Source: an uncultured Alphaproteobacteria bacterium
GTDB lineage: Bacteria > Pseudomonadota > Alphaproteobacteria > Methylaequorales > Methylaequoraceae
Direction: 5' to 3'
NCBI GenBank assembly: GCA_902547955.1
Contig: CACCPY010000008.1
Coordinates: forward strand, 20,491-84,490
DNA length: 64,000 nt
Shown here: piece by piece, positions 43,400 through 53,158 of the stretch
Position numbering within the stretch: position 1 is the stretch's first letter
Layout of the letters: each line of letters begins with the position of its first letter
Notes under the pieces: model-generated
What the model saw: the letters and a program-made list of their open reading frames with translations, nothing else
Told to the model about the DNA's origin: nothing
Database searches by the model: none
Program-made: the position numbers and the translations under genes

Positions 43400-43448
43400 T
43401 CTTTAATTTTAAACTTGTTCATCCCATACTAAAATTTAAAATTAGTTA

Positions 43449-45317
43449 ATGAGAATTAAAAAAGGCATATCTGTAATCGTTACAGTTTTCAATAAAGAAA
43501 AATTTATTGAAAAAACTATTCTTTGTATCTTGAAGCAAATGAAAAAAAATTACCAACTCATCATTGTTAATGATGGATCAACTGATAATTCATCAAAGCT
43601 AATCAAAAAAATAATAAAAAATAGAAAATTTGATATTAGGTATATCAAAAAAAAAAATAGTGGTCCCAGCATATCAATAAATATTGCTCTGAAATATGTT
43701 AAATACTCTTACATCAAACTTGTTGATGGTGATGATTTAATTGCACCGGATGCTTTAAACTACATGTTCGCGGAAATGGAAAAGCTTAATTTGGATCTAT
43801 TGTATGGTGATTGGAAGTGGGTGAAAAATACGTTCAAATATAAATTTATCAAAGATACATCTCAGGCACAGCTTTTTGAAAACGCTTTTAATAAATTTAT
43901 ACTCAGCGGTTGGGGTGGTTCTAGCAACTTGATGGTAAAAACAAGTTCACTAAAAACTGTTGGTGGGTGCGATGAGAAAGTATTTGTTCAAGATTATTCG
44001 CTGCCTTTAAAAATTGCAGGTTATCATATGAAATCAAAAAGTAATAAAAAATTTAGAGTTGGTTTAACCAAAAAGTTAATTTGCGTTGGTCCGCTAGAAC
44101 TAGAGGAAAGAGTTATGAATAACAACGGTCAAACTCTGTATGATTTATCTTTGGCCACTATAAATTTCTTAGAAACACACCCTCATATCAATAAAGAAGT
44201 TGTAAAAAAATGTAAAAAGAAAATTTTATCCAGATGCTGGTACTGGCAAAAAAAAGAATTAGGTATTTCTTACTTTAGCAAAAACTTTTTGACCTATATA
44301 AAAAATAAATATTTTGGCGTACTTCCTTTAACTCACATAAAACTTGTTGTCTTTGAAACATGGAGGAGTAACAAGAACATCAAAAAATTTGAAATAGTGG
44401 AAAAAAATAAAAAAAAAATCCTCATTTATGTTGGCCTTGATCTGTTAGGAGATGCCTTACTAAAACTGCCAGCGTTAAAATTTTTGAAAGACTGCTTCCC
44501 CAACTCAGATATAACTTGGTTTGCAGGTAAGGGAAAGTCTATATTTTCAAATAAACTTAAATCACTTTCAAAAAATTTAATTCATAACGTTCAGGATAAA
44601 ATAAGTTATGGATCAACCTTTTTTGATTTTTTCAAAAAAATTAATTTTGATCATTATGATATTGTTATAGATACTCAAAAAAGATTCCTAACCACATTAC
44701 TTCTAAAAAAAATTCCTACAGATCTTTTTATTTCTCCATCAGGTAATTTTTTTTTTTCAGATATACCATTGGCAACAAAATCAGAAAAAAATCTTAGTTT
44801 AAATTTAATTCAATTAATAGGATTGCTGTCTAATAAGGAATTTGAAAATTACAGTCTAAATAAAAGTAAAACAAAAAAAATAGCAATCTGTCCGGGAGCA
44901 GCGGTTAAAGCTAAACGATGGAAACTAAATAATTTTCTTGAAGTAGCAAAATTTTTAAAGACTAAAAGGTTTGATCCAATCTTTATTCTAGGTCCCAAAG
45001 AAAAAGAAATGCGTTTATCTATTCAAAAGACAGCCGGTAATTTCAAGATTTTTGAAAGTAACGATCCGTTAAAAACCATAACTTTCTCAAAGAATTGTTC
45101 TTTTGGCCTGTCAAATGATACTGGATGTGGTCATCTTATTTCAGCATCTGGAATTCCCACATTAACCATTTTCGGGCCTACTGATGCGGAAAAATTTTTA
45201 CCAATTTGGAACGAGAAAAATGCAGCATTATCGTCACAGTTAAATTACAACGATAAAAACATAAACAAAATAACCCCTGTAGAGGTTATAGAAAAAATAT
45301 CAAAATGGTTAACATAA
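43449..45317 (+). CDS. GT2-GT9 fusion glycosyltransferase
   Basis: A 622-aa protein made of two glycosyltransferases. Residues 1 to about 240 are a GT2 (GT-A fold) domain: ISVIVTVFNKEKFIEKTI, IVNDGSTDNSS and a DxD-like LVDGDDL. From about residue 320 to the end is a GT9 (heptosyltransferase-like, GT-B) domain: LIYVGLDLLGDALLKLPALK, then AICPGAAVKAKRWK and SNDTGCGHLISASGIPTL. A linker of about 80 residues is Lys-rich. It probably builds lipopolysaccharide core or another surface glycan; acceptor and sugars cannot be read. It is a single gene with its own 50-bp upstream gap. Confidence 0.85.
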   Translation: MRIKKGISVIVTVFNKEKFIEKTILCILKQMKKNYQLIIVNDGSTDNSSKLIKKIIKNRKFDIRYIKKKNSGPSISINIALKYVKYSYIKLVDGDDLIAPDALNYMFAEMEKLNLDLLYGDWKWVKNTFKYKFIKDTSQAQLFENAFNKFILSGWGGSSNLMVKTSSLKTVGGCDEKVFVQDYSLPLKIAGYHMKSKSNKKFRVGLTKKLICVGPLELEERVMNNNGQTLYDLSLATINFLETHPHINKEVVKKCKKKILSRCWYWQKKELGISYFSKNFLTYIKNKYFGVLPLTHIKLVVFETWRSNKNIKKFEIVEKNKKKILIYVGLDLLGDALLKLPALKFLKDCFPNSDITWFAGKGKSIFSNKLKSLSKNLIHNVQDKISYGSTFFDFFKKINFDHYDIVIDTQKRFLTTLLLKKIPTDLFISPSGNFFFSDIPLATKSEKNLSLNLIQLIGLLSNKEFENYSLNKSKTKKIAICPGAAVKAKRWKLNNFLEVAKFLKTKRFDPIFILGPKEKEMRLSIQKTAGNFKIFESNDPLKTITFSKNCSFGLSNDTGCGHLISASGIPTLTIFGPTDAEKFLPIWNEKNAALSSQLNYNDKNINKITPVEVIEKISKWLT

Positions 45318-45328
45318 AGGAGAATCAA

Positions 45329-45541
45329 ATGTCTAAAATTAAATGGGTTGGTACCATATTTGTTTTAATTGGGATTTTATTAACTAATATAAACATCTAT
45401 CCTCTTAATATTTTTATTCATGGGTTAGGTGTTTTGTTTTGGACGGCTTTTGGTTTTATGAGTAAAGACAAGGCAGTTATGACAAATTTTGGTTTCCAGA
45501 TTCCTATTTTTGGATTTGGAATAATCAATTATTTTGTTTAA
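45329..45541 (+). CDS. Small membrane protein, 70 aa
   Basis: A 70-aa protein with two hydrophobic spans (about residues 7-23 and 27-45) and a third short hydrophobic end (FQIPIFGFGIINYFV). I do not recognise its function; small proteins of this kind are common in marine alphaproteobacteria. ATG 45329 is chosen because it follows the ribosome site AAAGGAGAA at 45316-45324; the frame is open 8 codons further upstream. It begins 11 bp after the fusion glycosyltransferase and its 3' end overlaps the convergent kinase by 17 bp. Confidence 0.72.
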   Translation: MSKIKWVGTIFVLIGILLTNINIYPLNIFIHGLGVLFWTAFGFMSKDKAVMTNFGFQIPIFGFGIINYFV

Positions 45542-46499
45542 TAAAATTTAGAAAGTCATCTGTTGGTCTTGCCCCATATTGAGTAACTATTCTGGAAGCA
45601 ACAAGACAGCCAAATTCAGCAGAATCTTTAAGACTACTATCGTTCAAAATCTTGTAAAGAAAACCAGCCGCAAACATATCTCCTGCACCAGTTGAATCTA
45701 AAACGTTATCTACTTTATTTGCATTAATATTAGTTGTTTCATTATTATGAATTATTTTTGCTCCGTTTTCTCCAAGAGTTATGGCCGCAATATCCACTGA
45801 ATCTGTAATTTTTTTTAACGCTTCTTCATTATTATTAGACAATTCATTAAATTCACTTTCATTGCCAATTAATATGTCAACATCGTTTACTATAAATTGC
45901 TCAAACTCATTCTTAAACATACCTACCAGGCCAGAGTCAGATAAAGAAAAAATAATTTTAAGTTTTCTATCTTTTGAAATATCAACAGCTTTATTAATGG
46001 CCTCTCTTGCAGAGGGTGAACTCCACAAGTACCCCTCAATTAACACATAGTCAATATTATCAAAGAAAGAATCTGTTAAATCATCTTTTTCCAAAGTCGT
46101 ACTTGCTCCGAGAAACGTTTGCATCGTTCTTTCTCCGTCTGACGTTACCATGACTATGCATCTAGCTGTAGGTAATCCATTATTTGCCATTTTACATAAA
46201 AATCTCGTTCCCACTTTTTCCATGCTTTGTACGAATACATTTCCCAAATCATCGTTCTTAACTTTACCGCAAAAACAAGAATCACCGCCAAAGAGTGAAA
46301 TCGCAGCAAGCGTATTAGCAACTGACCCTCCAGAATCTTTTTTGATAAAATTTATTTCATTTAATAGTTTATCAGAATCTTCTTGTTCCACTAAAGCCAT
46401 GGTTCCTTTTTTAAGATTATTTTTTGTAAGGTCTTCTTCATTAGCCTCAGCCAAAATATCGAGAACTGCATTCCCCATGCCTAGAATTCTTTTACTCAT
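45525..46499 (-). CDS. PfkB-family sugar/adenosine kinase
   Basis: A 324-aa ribokinase-fold enzyme with the PfkB substrate motif GGSVANTLAAISLFGGDS and the C-terminal ATP/catalytic motif LDSTGAGDMFAAGFLY with the base Asp in GAGD. The N-terminus ILGMGNAVLDILAEA matches the adenosine/inosine kinase group of alphaproteobacteria. It phosphorylates a nucleoside or sugar; adenosine is the likely substrate by family resemblance. It overlaps nth by 8 bp and is probably co-transcribed. Confidence 0.87.
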   Translation of the reverse strand: MSKRILGMGNAVLDILAEANEEDLTKNNLKKGTMALVEQEDSDKLLNEINFIKKDSGGSVANTLAAISLFGGDSCFCGKVKNDDLGNVFVQSMEKVGTRFLCKMANNGLPTARCIVMVTSDGERTMQTFLGASTTLEKDDLTDSFFDNIDYVLIEGYLWSSPSAREAINKAVDISKDRKLKIIFSLSDSGLVGMFKNEFEQFIVNDVDILIGNESEFNELSNNNEEALKKITDSVDIAAITLGENGAKIIHNNETTNINANKVDNVLDSTGAGDMFAAGFLYKILNDSSLKDSAEFGCLVASRIVTQYGARPTDDFLNFIKQNN

Positions 46500-47136
46500 A
46501 AATTTTTTCCTTTTTAAAAAACTCGCAAAATTTACTTATTCCACATTCATTGCACAACGGGTTTCTTGCTTTGCAAACATACCTACCATGAAGTATTAAC
46601 CAGTGGTGCGCATTTTTCATAGCCCATTTAGGGATAATTTTCAAATAATTATTTTCAACTTCTAATGTTGTCTTTCCTTTAGCAATACCAATTCTATTTC
46701 CCAGTCTGAATAAATGTGTATCTACAGCTATATATGGTTTATTAAAAAATGTATTTAGTACAACATTTGCAGTTTTTCTACCCACCCCAGGAAGCTTAAC
46801 AAGACAATCTCTGTCAGGGGGGACTTCCCCGCTAAATTTTTCAATTAAAATTTTACTTAATAAAAAAACATTTTTTGATTTAGTGTTAAATAAACCAATC
46901 TTACTAATTAGTTTTTTTATTTTCTTTTCACCCAATTCAACCATTTTTTGTGGGGTATTAGCTTCTTTAAAAAGCTTTCTCGTTACAGCATTTACACCCT
47001 TATCAGTTGATTGAGCAGAGAGAACAACGGCAACAAGTAATGTAAAGACTGAAGAATACTCAAGCTCTGTTTTTGGATTTGGATTTTTTTCCTTTAATAC
47101 TTTGAATATATTGTTTACTTTACTTTTTACGCTCAT
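46492..47136 (-). CDS. nth: Endonuclease III
   Basis: A 214-aa base-excision-repair glycosylase/AP lyase for oxidised pyrimidines. It has the helix-hairpin-helix LVKLPGVGRKTANVVLN, the catalytic Asp in VDTHLFRLGNR and a [4Fe-4S] cluster pattern C-x6-C-x2-C-x5-C in CKARNPLCNECGISKFC. ATG 47136 is the start; a TTG two codons upstream is unlikely. It is divergent from a DUF2244 gene, a pairing often seen in alphaproteobacteria. Confidence 0.95.
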   Translation of the reverse strand: MSVKSKVNNIFKVLKEKNPNPKTELEYSSVFTLLVAVVLSAQSTDKGVNAVTRKLFKEANTPQKMVELGEKKIKKLISKIGLFNTKSKNVFLLSKILIEKFSGEVPPDRDCLVKLPGVGRKTANVVLNTFFNKPYIAVDTHLFRLGNRIGIAKGKTTLEVENNYLKIIPKWAMKNAHHWLILHGRYVCKARNPLCNECGISKFCEFFKKEKIYE

Positions 47137-47184
47137 TATCAAATTATAACTTTAAAAAATTTAAAAAGAATTTTATATAATAAT

Positions 47185-47661
47185 ATGGCTAATATTTTTT
47201 TAGATTTAACAGTCCTCCCTTACAGAAGTCTATCAAAAAAAGGATTTAAGTATTTGATGATTTGGGTTACCTCTATTTTTCTTGGAATAGGAATCTTTTT
47301 TTGGAAAATCGGAGCCTGGCCAGTCTTTGGTTTTTTAGGTTTGGATGTTCTTATGCTGTATTACGCATTTAAAATTAATTATAAAAGTGGGGAAATCTTT
47401 GAAAACCTTAAGCTTTTTGACAAATCCTTTGAAATCACCAGAATTTTTCCCTCAGGTAAAAAACAAACATGGGATCTTGAGCCATATTGGGCAAAAGCAG
47501 AGATAACAGGGTTACGAAATAATAAAAATCTAGTTATAAAATCAAAAGAGAAAATGGTGCTTGTTGGCTCTTTTTTGAATATAAATGATAAGAAAAAACT
47601 TTTAGAAAAAATTCAAGAAGCGTTAGATAAATACAAATTAAAAAATACTTTAGAAAGTTAA
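47185..47661 (+). CDS. DUF2244 family membrane protein
   Basis: A 158-aa protein with two close membrane helices (residues about 24-43 and 47-66) and a cytoplasmic beta-rich domain (FEITRIFPSGKKQTWDLEPYWAKAEI). The FxLxP-like start FLDLTVLPYRSLSKKGFK and the W-x-L-x-P-YW motif match DUF2244. Function unknown; the family lies next to nth in many alphaproteobacteria. The following EamA gene begins directly at its stop. Confidence 0.82.
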   Translation: MANIFLDLTVLPYRSLSKKGFKYLMIWVTSIFLGIGIFFWKIGAWPVFGFLGLDVLMLYYAFKINYKSGEIFENLKLFDKSFEITRIFPSGKKQTWDLEPYWAKAEITGLRNNKNLVIKSKEKMVLVGSFLNINDKKKLLEKIQEALDKYKLKNTLES

Positions 47662-47663
47662 CT

Positions 47664-48563
47664 CTGAAAAAAAAATCTGTTCTTAATTATTCCAGTTATA
47701 TCTCTTTAATTTTTCTTTCCGCAGTTTGGGGTAGCTCTTTTATTTTTATTAAGCTAAGTGTTGAAAGTATTCAGCCAATTTTATTAACTTTTTATCGTCT
47801 AGCAATTGCATCTATTTTTCTTTTTTTTTTCTGTGAAATCAGCAAAATTAAGACTCTTTTTTTAAACAACAAAAAGGATCTATTTGTAATAGCACTTATT
47901 GGTAATGTTGTTCCGTTTAACCTAATAAGTTGGAGCGAACTTTATGTAGATAGCTTGATTGCTTCAACGTTAATTGGCACAATGCCTCTTTTTACATTTA
48001 TAATTTCACTCTTTTTTTTTAAAGAAACGTTTAAGAAAGTTAAAGTGCTTACAGGATTACTAATTGGTTTTTTTGGTATGTACGTTTTTATGGATCCTCA
48101 AGGTTCAATTTCGAAAAATTTGAATTTATTTTTTTCACTACTAATTATAATATCATCAATATTTTATGCTTTTTCTGCAAATTGGGTAAAAACGTTAAAG
48201 AATAAATCATCCCTTGAGTTAGCTTTTTCATCCATCGCGGTTGCTACTGTTATTTGTTTAATAATGATATTAGTAAGTATTTCAATTCAGGATAATTCTA
48301 TAAACTTATCAATAACAAAATTAACTTTTAGAAGCATTGTAAGTGCTACGATTTTAGGTGTTCTTTGTACTGGTTTAGCAATCTGGGTTTTTTTTAAATT
48401 GATAGAAAAAGAAAATGCGGTATTTGCAAGTCAAAGCAATTACCTGATTCCTTGCTTTGGCTTCTTATGGTCCTTTATATTTTTGGACGAAAGGTTAACC
48501 TTAAATTTATTTATGGGTTTAATTTTAATTGTTTTAGGAGCCTACTTAGTTAACAACAAATAA
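47664..48563 (+). CDS. EamA/DMT family transporter with a non-standard start codon
   Basis: Ten-helix drug/metabolite transporter. The first EamA repeat (SLIFLSAVWGSSFIFIKLSV, then LLTFYRLAIASIFLFFF) is clearly in frame with the second (STLIGTMPLFTFIISLFFFK onward), so the gene must begin near 47664. That frame has no ATG, GTG or TTG between the stop at 47628 and a TTG at 47955, which would remove three helices. The plausible starts are CTG at 47664, directly after the DUF2244 stop, or ATT at 47637. Otherwise the gene has lost its start. Substrate unknown; amino acids or nucleosides are usual for the family. Confidence 0.78.
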   Translation: MKKKSVLNYSSYISLIFLSAVWGSSFIFIKLSVESIQPILLTFYRLAIASIFLFFFCEISKIKTLFLNNKKDLFVIALIGNVVPFNLISWSELYVDSLIASTLIGTMPLFTFIISLFFFKETFKKVKVLTGLLIGFFGMYVFMDPQGSISKNLNLFFSLLIIISSIFYAFSANWVKTLKNKSSLELAFSSIAVATVICLIMILVSISIQDNSINLSITKLTFRSIVSATILGVLCTGLAIWVFFKLIEKENAVFASQSNYLIPCFGFLWSFIFLDERLTLNLFMGLILIVLGAYLVNNK

Positions 48564-48565
48564 AA

Positions 48566-49114
48566 TTATTTTTTGAACTGAAATTTTTCTGGTTTATCTC
48601 CTACTTCGTATTCTTCATATTCCATTTCAGGCTTAATTTCTTTCCCATCTTCTATGGCATACACTACTTTAACTGCTTTTTGAAAAGCCACTCTTGCAGT
48701 ATCCAAATTTCTTTCCGCAAAAGAAACTGACCCACCCAACCATGCATTGTCTTCGAGTGCATTTCCTGCTGATATTAGAAGCTCGGATGCCTCAATTAAT
48801 GAATTATGGATTTCTCTTAACTTTCTTGAATTAGGTATTTTTAAGTTTCTTAACTCATCAGACCTGCCAAATGACTCTAAGTTAGATTTAACAAGTTCTT
48901 CAGCTTCTTTAAAATGATCCTCGTCGGCCCTTTCATTACTTAAGTTAAAAGAATCTAATAATCTACCTTGCATTATGATTGCATTTCCGAGATGACCTAG
49001 CCTGATATCCATCATACTTTTATATTCTTCAAGATCGTTTTTTGATATCTTTTCTTCACAAGAGAAAAGGAAAAAACTAAATAGTAAACCGAATACAATT
49101 TTCATTTTTAACAT
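48566..49114 (-). CDS. Putative lipoprotein, 182 aa
   Basis: An exported protein with a lipobox-like end to its signal peptide (FGLLFSFFLFSC, Cys near residue 19) followed by an acidic, helical domain. I do not recognise a family. The segment RLGHLGNAIIMQGRLLDSFN and GNALEDNAWLGGSVSFAERN suggest a helical bundle. Starts at ATG 49114 or 49105 both fit. It lies 4 bp after dapB on the same strand and is convergent with the EamA gene. Confidence 0.68.
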   Translation of the reverse strand: MLKMKIVFGLLFSFFLFSCEEKISKNDLEEYKSMMDIRLGHLGNAIIMQGRLLDSFNLSNERADEDHFKEAEELVKSNLESFGRSDELRNLKIPNSRKLREIHNSLIEASELLISAGNALEDNAWLGGSVSFAERNLDTARVAFQKAVKVVYAIEDGKEIKPEMEYEEYEVGDKPEKFQFKK

Positions 49115-49118
49115 GTTA

Positions 49119-49898
49119 TCAACTTATCATATCTAGCATTGTATATAAACCCGGTTTTTTATCATAAACCCATTTTGCTGCTTTTAATGCTCCCACTGAA
49201 AAAATTTTTCTATCATCGGCTTTGTGTGTAAGTTCAATTCTTTCTCCATCCATGAAGAAGAAAACTGTGTGTTCTCCCACCACATTTCCACCTCTTATAC
49301 TTGAAAACCCAATCTCGTTTGGCTTTCTAACTCTATCAGCAGTTTGGGTTCGAAAAACAGGTTTTTTTGGATGATTGCTCCCTTCTTTAATTGAGTCAAA
49401 AAGTGTAATAGCTGTCCCAGAAGGAACGTCCTTTTTTTTATTATGATGAAACTCAAGAATTTCTACATCTGAAATATTTGACAGATTTTTTGCGGAAGTA
49501 CTCACAAGTGTTTTAAGTAAGTTAACACCAATACTCATATTAAAAGACCTTAGAACAGTTAAATTTTTTGAAAGTTTAATAAATTTCTCATCCTCAACCT
49601 TACTGTATCCAGTCGTCCCTGAGACAATAGCTGTTGAATCTTTATTTTCTTTTATGTTTTCTAACAATTTCAAGGAAGCTTTTGGTGAAGTAAAGTCTAT
49701 TATTACATCAGAAAGATTAATTAAACTTTTAATATCGGAAGTTATTTTTACTTTATTAATTTCTTTATCTATATTTATGTGATTCTTTTTTTCACATAAA
49801 GAAACTAGATCAAACTCATTAAAACTTTTTAGTTGTTTCAATATGTCTTGGCCCATTCTTCCACTGGGACCAAAAATTCCTAGTTTTATTTTTTTCAT
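49119..49898 (-). CDS. dapB: 4-hydroxy-tetrahydrodipicolinate reductase
   Basis: A 259-aa DapB of the lysine and meso-diaminopimelate pathway. The NAD(P)H-binding GIFGPSGRMGQDILKQL, the IVSGTTGYSK loop, the catalytic region EILEFHHNKKKDVPSGTAI and the C-terminal IRGGNVVGEHTVFF are present. Position 9 bp behind dnaJ is the common alphaproteobacterial dnaK-dnaJ-dapB order. It starts at ATG 49898. Confidence 0.96.
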   Translation of the reverse strand: MKKIKLGIFGPSGRMGQDILKQLKSFNEFDLVSLCEKKNHINIDKEINKVKITSDIKSLINLSDVIIDFTSPKASLKLLENIKENKDSTAIVSGTTGYSKVEDEKFIKLSKNLTVLRSFNMSIGVNLLKTLVSTSAKNLSNISDVEILEFHHNKKKDVPSGTAITLFDSIKEGSNHPKKPVFRTQTADRVRKPNEIGFSSIRGGNVVGEHTVFFFMDGERIELTHKADDRKIFSVGALKAAKWVYDKKPGLYTMLDMIS

Positions 49899-49907
49899 TT
49901 GACAATT

Positions 49908-51029
49908 TTAAGTTAAACCATCCCAAAAGTCTTTGACTTTAGAAAAAAACCCTGAGCTCTCAGGGTTATTTTTTTGAGAAGATTCTTCATCAAATTCCCT
50001 TAACAGTCTTTTTTGATTTTCAGATAAGTTTTTTGGAACCTCTACTGACAGTGAAATAATCATATCACCAAAAGATGTAGAACGGATTGTTGGCATCCCT
50101 TTACTATTTAGTCTGAATTGGTCTCCATTCTGCGAACCAGCTGGAATTTTTACTTTAACTTTGCCACCAGAAACTGTTGGAACATCTACGGAGCCACCAA
50201 GTGATGCATCAACGATTGATATCGGAACATTACAAAAAATATTGGTCGCCTCTCTTTCAAAAATTGGATGAGGTATCATGCTCACAAACAGATATAAGTC
50301 CCCTGGGGACGAGCCATTAGGTCCGGCAGCACCCTCTCCAGATAATCTTATTCTACTTCCTTCTTCAACACCTGCAGGAATGTTAACCTCGAGTTTTCGA
50401 TTTTTACGCCTTCTTCCCTCTCCATTACAAGCTTTACAAGGGTCTGATATCACCTGTCCAGCCCCTCCACATGCTGTACACGTTCTTTCAACAGTAAAAA
50501 ATCCTTGTGATGCCCTTGTTCTACCGGAACCCTTACATACCCCACAGGTTTTTAATCCACTTCCACTTTCAGAGCCCGAGCCGTCGCATACATCACAAAT
50601 TACAAGGGTCTCATATGATATTTCCTTTTTTACTCCCGTATAAGCTTCTCTTAAGTCAACATCTACTTCGTACTTAAGGTCTTGCCCTCTTTGTTCTCTT
50701 TGTCTACTTTGCCTTCCACCCATATCTCCAAAAAAATCTTCAAATATATCTGAAAAGCTACCGAAACCACTAAAACCATCCGAGAATCCGCCTCCACCTT
50801 GTTGACTAAATGCATCATGGCCATAAGCATCGTATGCCTGTCTTTTTTCTGAATTTGACAATACTTCGTATGCCTCTGATACTTCTTTAAATTTCTTCTC
50901 AGCATCGGTGTCACCCGGATTTTTATCAGGATGATACTTCATCGCCAATTTTCTATATGCGGATTTTAACGAACCTGAGTCGACGTCTTTGGAAACACCC
51001 AAGACGTCATAATAATCTTGCTTAGACAT
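49908..51029 (-). CDS. dnaJ: Chaperone DnaJ
   Basis: A 373-aa type I Hsp40. It has a J domain with the HPD motif in [10 protein letters not shown], a Gly/Phe linker ([15 protein letters not shown]), and four CxxCxGxG zinc repeats ([32 protein letters not shown]). The C-terminal substrate-binding domain follows. It stimulates DnaK's ATPase and delivers substrates. It starts 13 bp after dnaK stops and belongs to its transcript. Confidence 0.97.
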   Translation of the reverse strand: MSKQDYYDVLGVSKDVDSGSLKSAYRKLAMKYHPDKNPGDTDAEKKFKEVSEAYEVLSNSEKRQAYDAYGHDAFSQQGGGGFSDGFSGFGSFSDIFEDFFGDMGGRQSRQREQRGQDLKYEVDVDLREAYTGVKKEISYETLVICDVCDGSGSESGSGLKTCGVCKGSGRTRASQGFFTVERTCTACGGAGQVISDPCKACNGEGRRRKNRKLEVNIPAGVEEGSRIRLSGEGAAGPNGSSPGDLYLFVSMIPHPIFEREATNIFCNVPISIVDASLGGSVDVPTVSGGKVKVKIPAGSQNGDQFRLNSKGMPTIRSTSFGDMIISLSVEVPKNLSENQKRLLREFDEESSQKNNPESSGFFSKVKDFWDGLT

Positions 51030-51042
51030 TTTTTAAAAAATT

Positions 51043-53031
51043 TTAAGCTGACTTTTCTTTATTATCATCATCAGAATCCTTTTTCTCAGTAACATCCTCA
51101 AAATCTGCGTCAACAACTTTGGGATCTTTTTTTCCCTTTTTTGATTTTTTTGTATCTGCTCCGGCTTTGGACTTCGTTTGAGAATCACCTCCAGCATCTT
51201 TTTTTTCTTTTTCAGCTTTCTCTTGAGCCTCTTTGTACATAATCTCACCTAATTTCATTGAATTTTGTACGAGAGAATCTGTCTTTTCTTTTAATGAAGA
51301 AACATCAGCTTTTTCGTCTTTAAGAACTTCTTTAAGCTCTTCTAAAGATTTTTCTATTTTCTCTTTATCTTCTTTTGGAATTTTAGTTCCGTGTTCTTTA
51401 AGACTTTTTTCAGTGCTATGTACAATTGAATCGGCATTGTTTCTGGCCTCAATTTCTTCTAGTTTTTTCTTATCTGAGTCAGCATTAGCTTCTGCATCTT
51501 TGACCATCTTTTCAATTTCTTCATCAGAAAGACCTCCAGATGCTTTAATTTGAATTTGATGTTCCTTGCCAGTTGCTTTATCTTTTGCCGAAACTTTTAC
51601 TATTCCATTCGCGTCAATGTCAAAGGTCACTTCTATTTGTGGAGTACCTTTTGGTGCTGGGGGTATTCCAACTAGGTCAAACTGACCGAGAAGTTTATTA
51701 TCAGCTGCGATTTGTCTTTCTCCTTGAAACACTCTTATGGTAACTGCTGATTGATTGTCATCAGCTGTTGAGAAAGTTTGGCTTTTGTTAGTTGGGATAG
51801 TTGTGTTTTTTTCAATTAATTTCGTAAAAACACCACCCAAAGTTTCAATTCCCAACGAGAGCGGAGTTACATCTAATAACAATACATCCTTTACATCACC
51901 TGATAAAACTCCCCCCTGAACTGCAGCACCAAGTGCAACAACTTCGTCAGGATTAACGCTTCTGTTAGGTTCTTTGCCAAAGAAATTTTTAACTGCTTCA
52001 ATAACCTTTGGCATTCTAGTCATGCCTCCAACTAAAATAACATCGTTGATTTCTCCTGCACTCAAACCAGCATCTTTCAAAGCTTGTTTACAAGGCTCAA
52101 TCGATCTATCAATTAAGTCTGAAACTAAAGTTTCGAATTTAGATCTGGAAAGCTTAATATTTAAATGTTTTGGTCCGGAAGCATCTGCAGTTATAAAAGG
52201 TAAATTTACCTCAGTTTGAGGCGCTGTTGAAAGTTCAATTTTTGCCTTTTCTGCCGCTTCTTTTAATCTTTGTAGAGCTAGTTTATCGTTTTTTAAATCA
52301 ATGGACTGTTCTTTTTTGAATTCTGCAGCAAAGTAATCAATTAAAACATTATCAAAGTCTTCGCCACCAAGCTTAGTGTCACCATTAGTTGCTTTCACCT
52401 CAAACACACCATCACCTATCTCTAAAATTGATATATCGAAAGTGCCGCCTCCTAAATCGTATACGGCAACAGTTCCAGTCTTTTTTTTATCGAGGCCATA
52501 TGCTAAAGCAGCAGCCGTTGGCTCATTAATGATTCTTTTGACATCAAGACCAGCAATTTTACCAGCGTCTTTTGTTGCTTGTCTCTGGGCATCATTAAAG
52601 TAAGCAGGAACAGTAATAACTGCTTCTTTTACAGGTTTACCCAAAAACTTTTCCGCGGTCTCTTTCATTTTTTGAAGAATCATTGCGCTAATTTGGCTAG
52701 GTGAATATTTTTTACCAGAAATGTCTACCCAAGCATCTTGATTATCACCGGCAGTAATTTTGTAGGGCAAGACTTCAGTATCTTTTTTTACCGAGGGATC
52801 ATCCATTCGTCTTCCAACTAATCTTTTTATAGCAAATAAAGTTTTCTCTGGGTTAGTAACAGCCTGTCTTTTTGCAGATTGTCCAACAAGATTTTCGTCA
52901 TTATCTGTAAACGCCACCATTGAAGGTGTTGTTCTAGATCCTTCTACATTTTCGATAACTTTTGGTTCTTTACCATCCATTATGGCAACACAAGAATTTG
53001 TGGTACCCAAGTCTATACCAATAATAGTCAT
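51043..53031 (-). CDS. dnaK: Chaperone DnaK (Hsp70)
   Basis: A 662-aa Hsp70: [15 protein letters not shown] at the N-terminus, the connecting [11 protein letters not shown] and [12 protein letters not shown] motifs, the interdomain linker [15 protein letters not shown], and a Lys/Glu/Asp-rich C-terminal lid about 50 residues longer in charge-rich tail than usual. It starts at ATG 53031 with GGAG just upstream. On its strand CTTGAT-N18-CTATAT near 53150-53120 could be a sigma-32 type promoter, but this is a weak call. Confidence 0.97.
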   Translation of the reverse strand: MTIIGIDLGTTNSCVAIMDGKEPKVIENVEGSRTTPSMVAFTDNDENLVGQSAKRQAVTNPEKTLFAIKRLVGRRMDDPSVKKDTEVLPYKITAGDNQDAWVDISGKKYSPSQISAMILQKMKETAEKFLGKPVKEAVITVPAYFNDAQRQATKDAGKIAGLDVKRIINEPTAAALAYGLDKKKTGTVAVYDLGGGTFDISILEIGDGVFEVKATNGDTKLGGEDFDNVLIDYFAAEFKKEQSIDLKNDKLALQRLKEAAEKAKIELSTAPQTEVNLPFITADASGPKHLNIKLSRSKFETLVSDLIDRSIEPCKQALKDAGLSAGEINDVILVGGMTRMPKVIEAVKNFFGKEPNRSVNPDEVVALGAAVQGGVLSGDVKDVLLLDVTPLSLGIETLGGVFTKLIEKNTTIPTNKSQTFSTADDNQSAVTIRVFQGERQIAADNKLLGQFDLVGIPPAPKGTPQIEVTFDIDANGIVKVSAKDKATGKEHQIQIKASGGLSDEEIEKMVKDAEANADSDKKKLEEIEARNNADSIVHSTEKSLKEHGTKIPKEDKEKIEKSLEELKEVLKDEKADVSSLKEKTDSLVQNSMKLGEIMYKEAQEKAEKEKKDAGGDSQTKSKAGADTKKSKKGKKDPKVVDADFEDVTEKKDSDDDNKEKSA

Positions 53032-53158
53032 AATAGCTCCTTTTCTTCCTAAATTAATATTGGACAGAATTTCTTAATAGCCCTTTTAGGCACTATCTTG
53101 AAATGTGTTTAAAGCAGTTAATATATAGTATAGTATTACCAAGTAGATCAAGCAAAAA

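Noticed and set aside
46150..46599. A 149-codon open frame antisense to the PfkB kinase and nth
   Set aside because: It lies opposite two well-identified genes and shows no domain; an antisense shadow.
50278..50643. A 121-codon Pro-rich frame antisense to the dnaJ zinc-finger region
   Set aside because: Its composition is the complement of the repeated CxxCxGxG codons, not a protein of its own.
53032..53158. A CIRCE element for HrcA upstream of dnaK
   Set aside because: No TTAGCACTC-N9-GAGTGCTAA or close variant is present here or elsewhere in the window.
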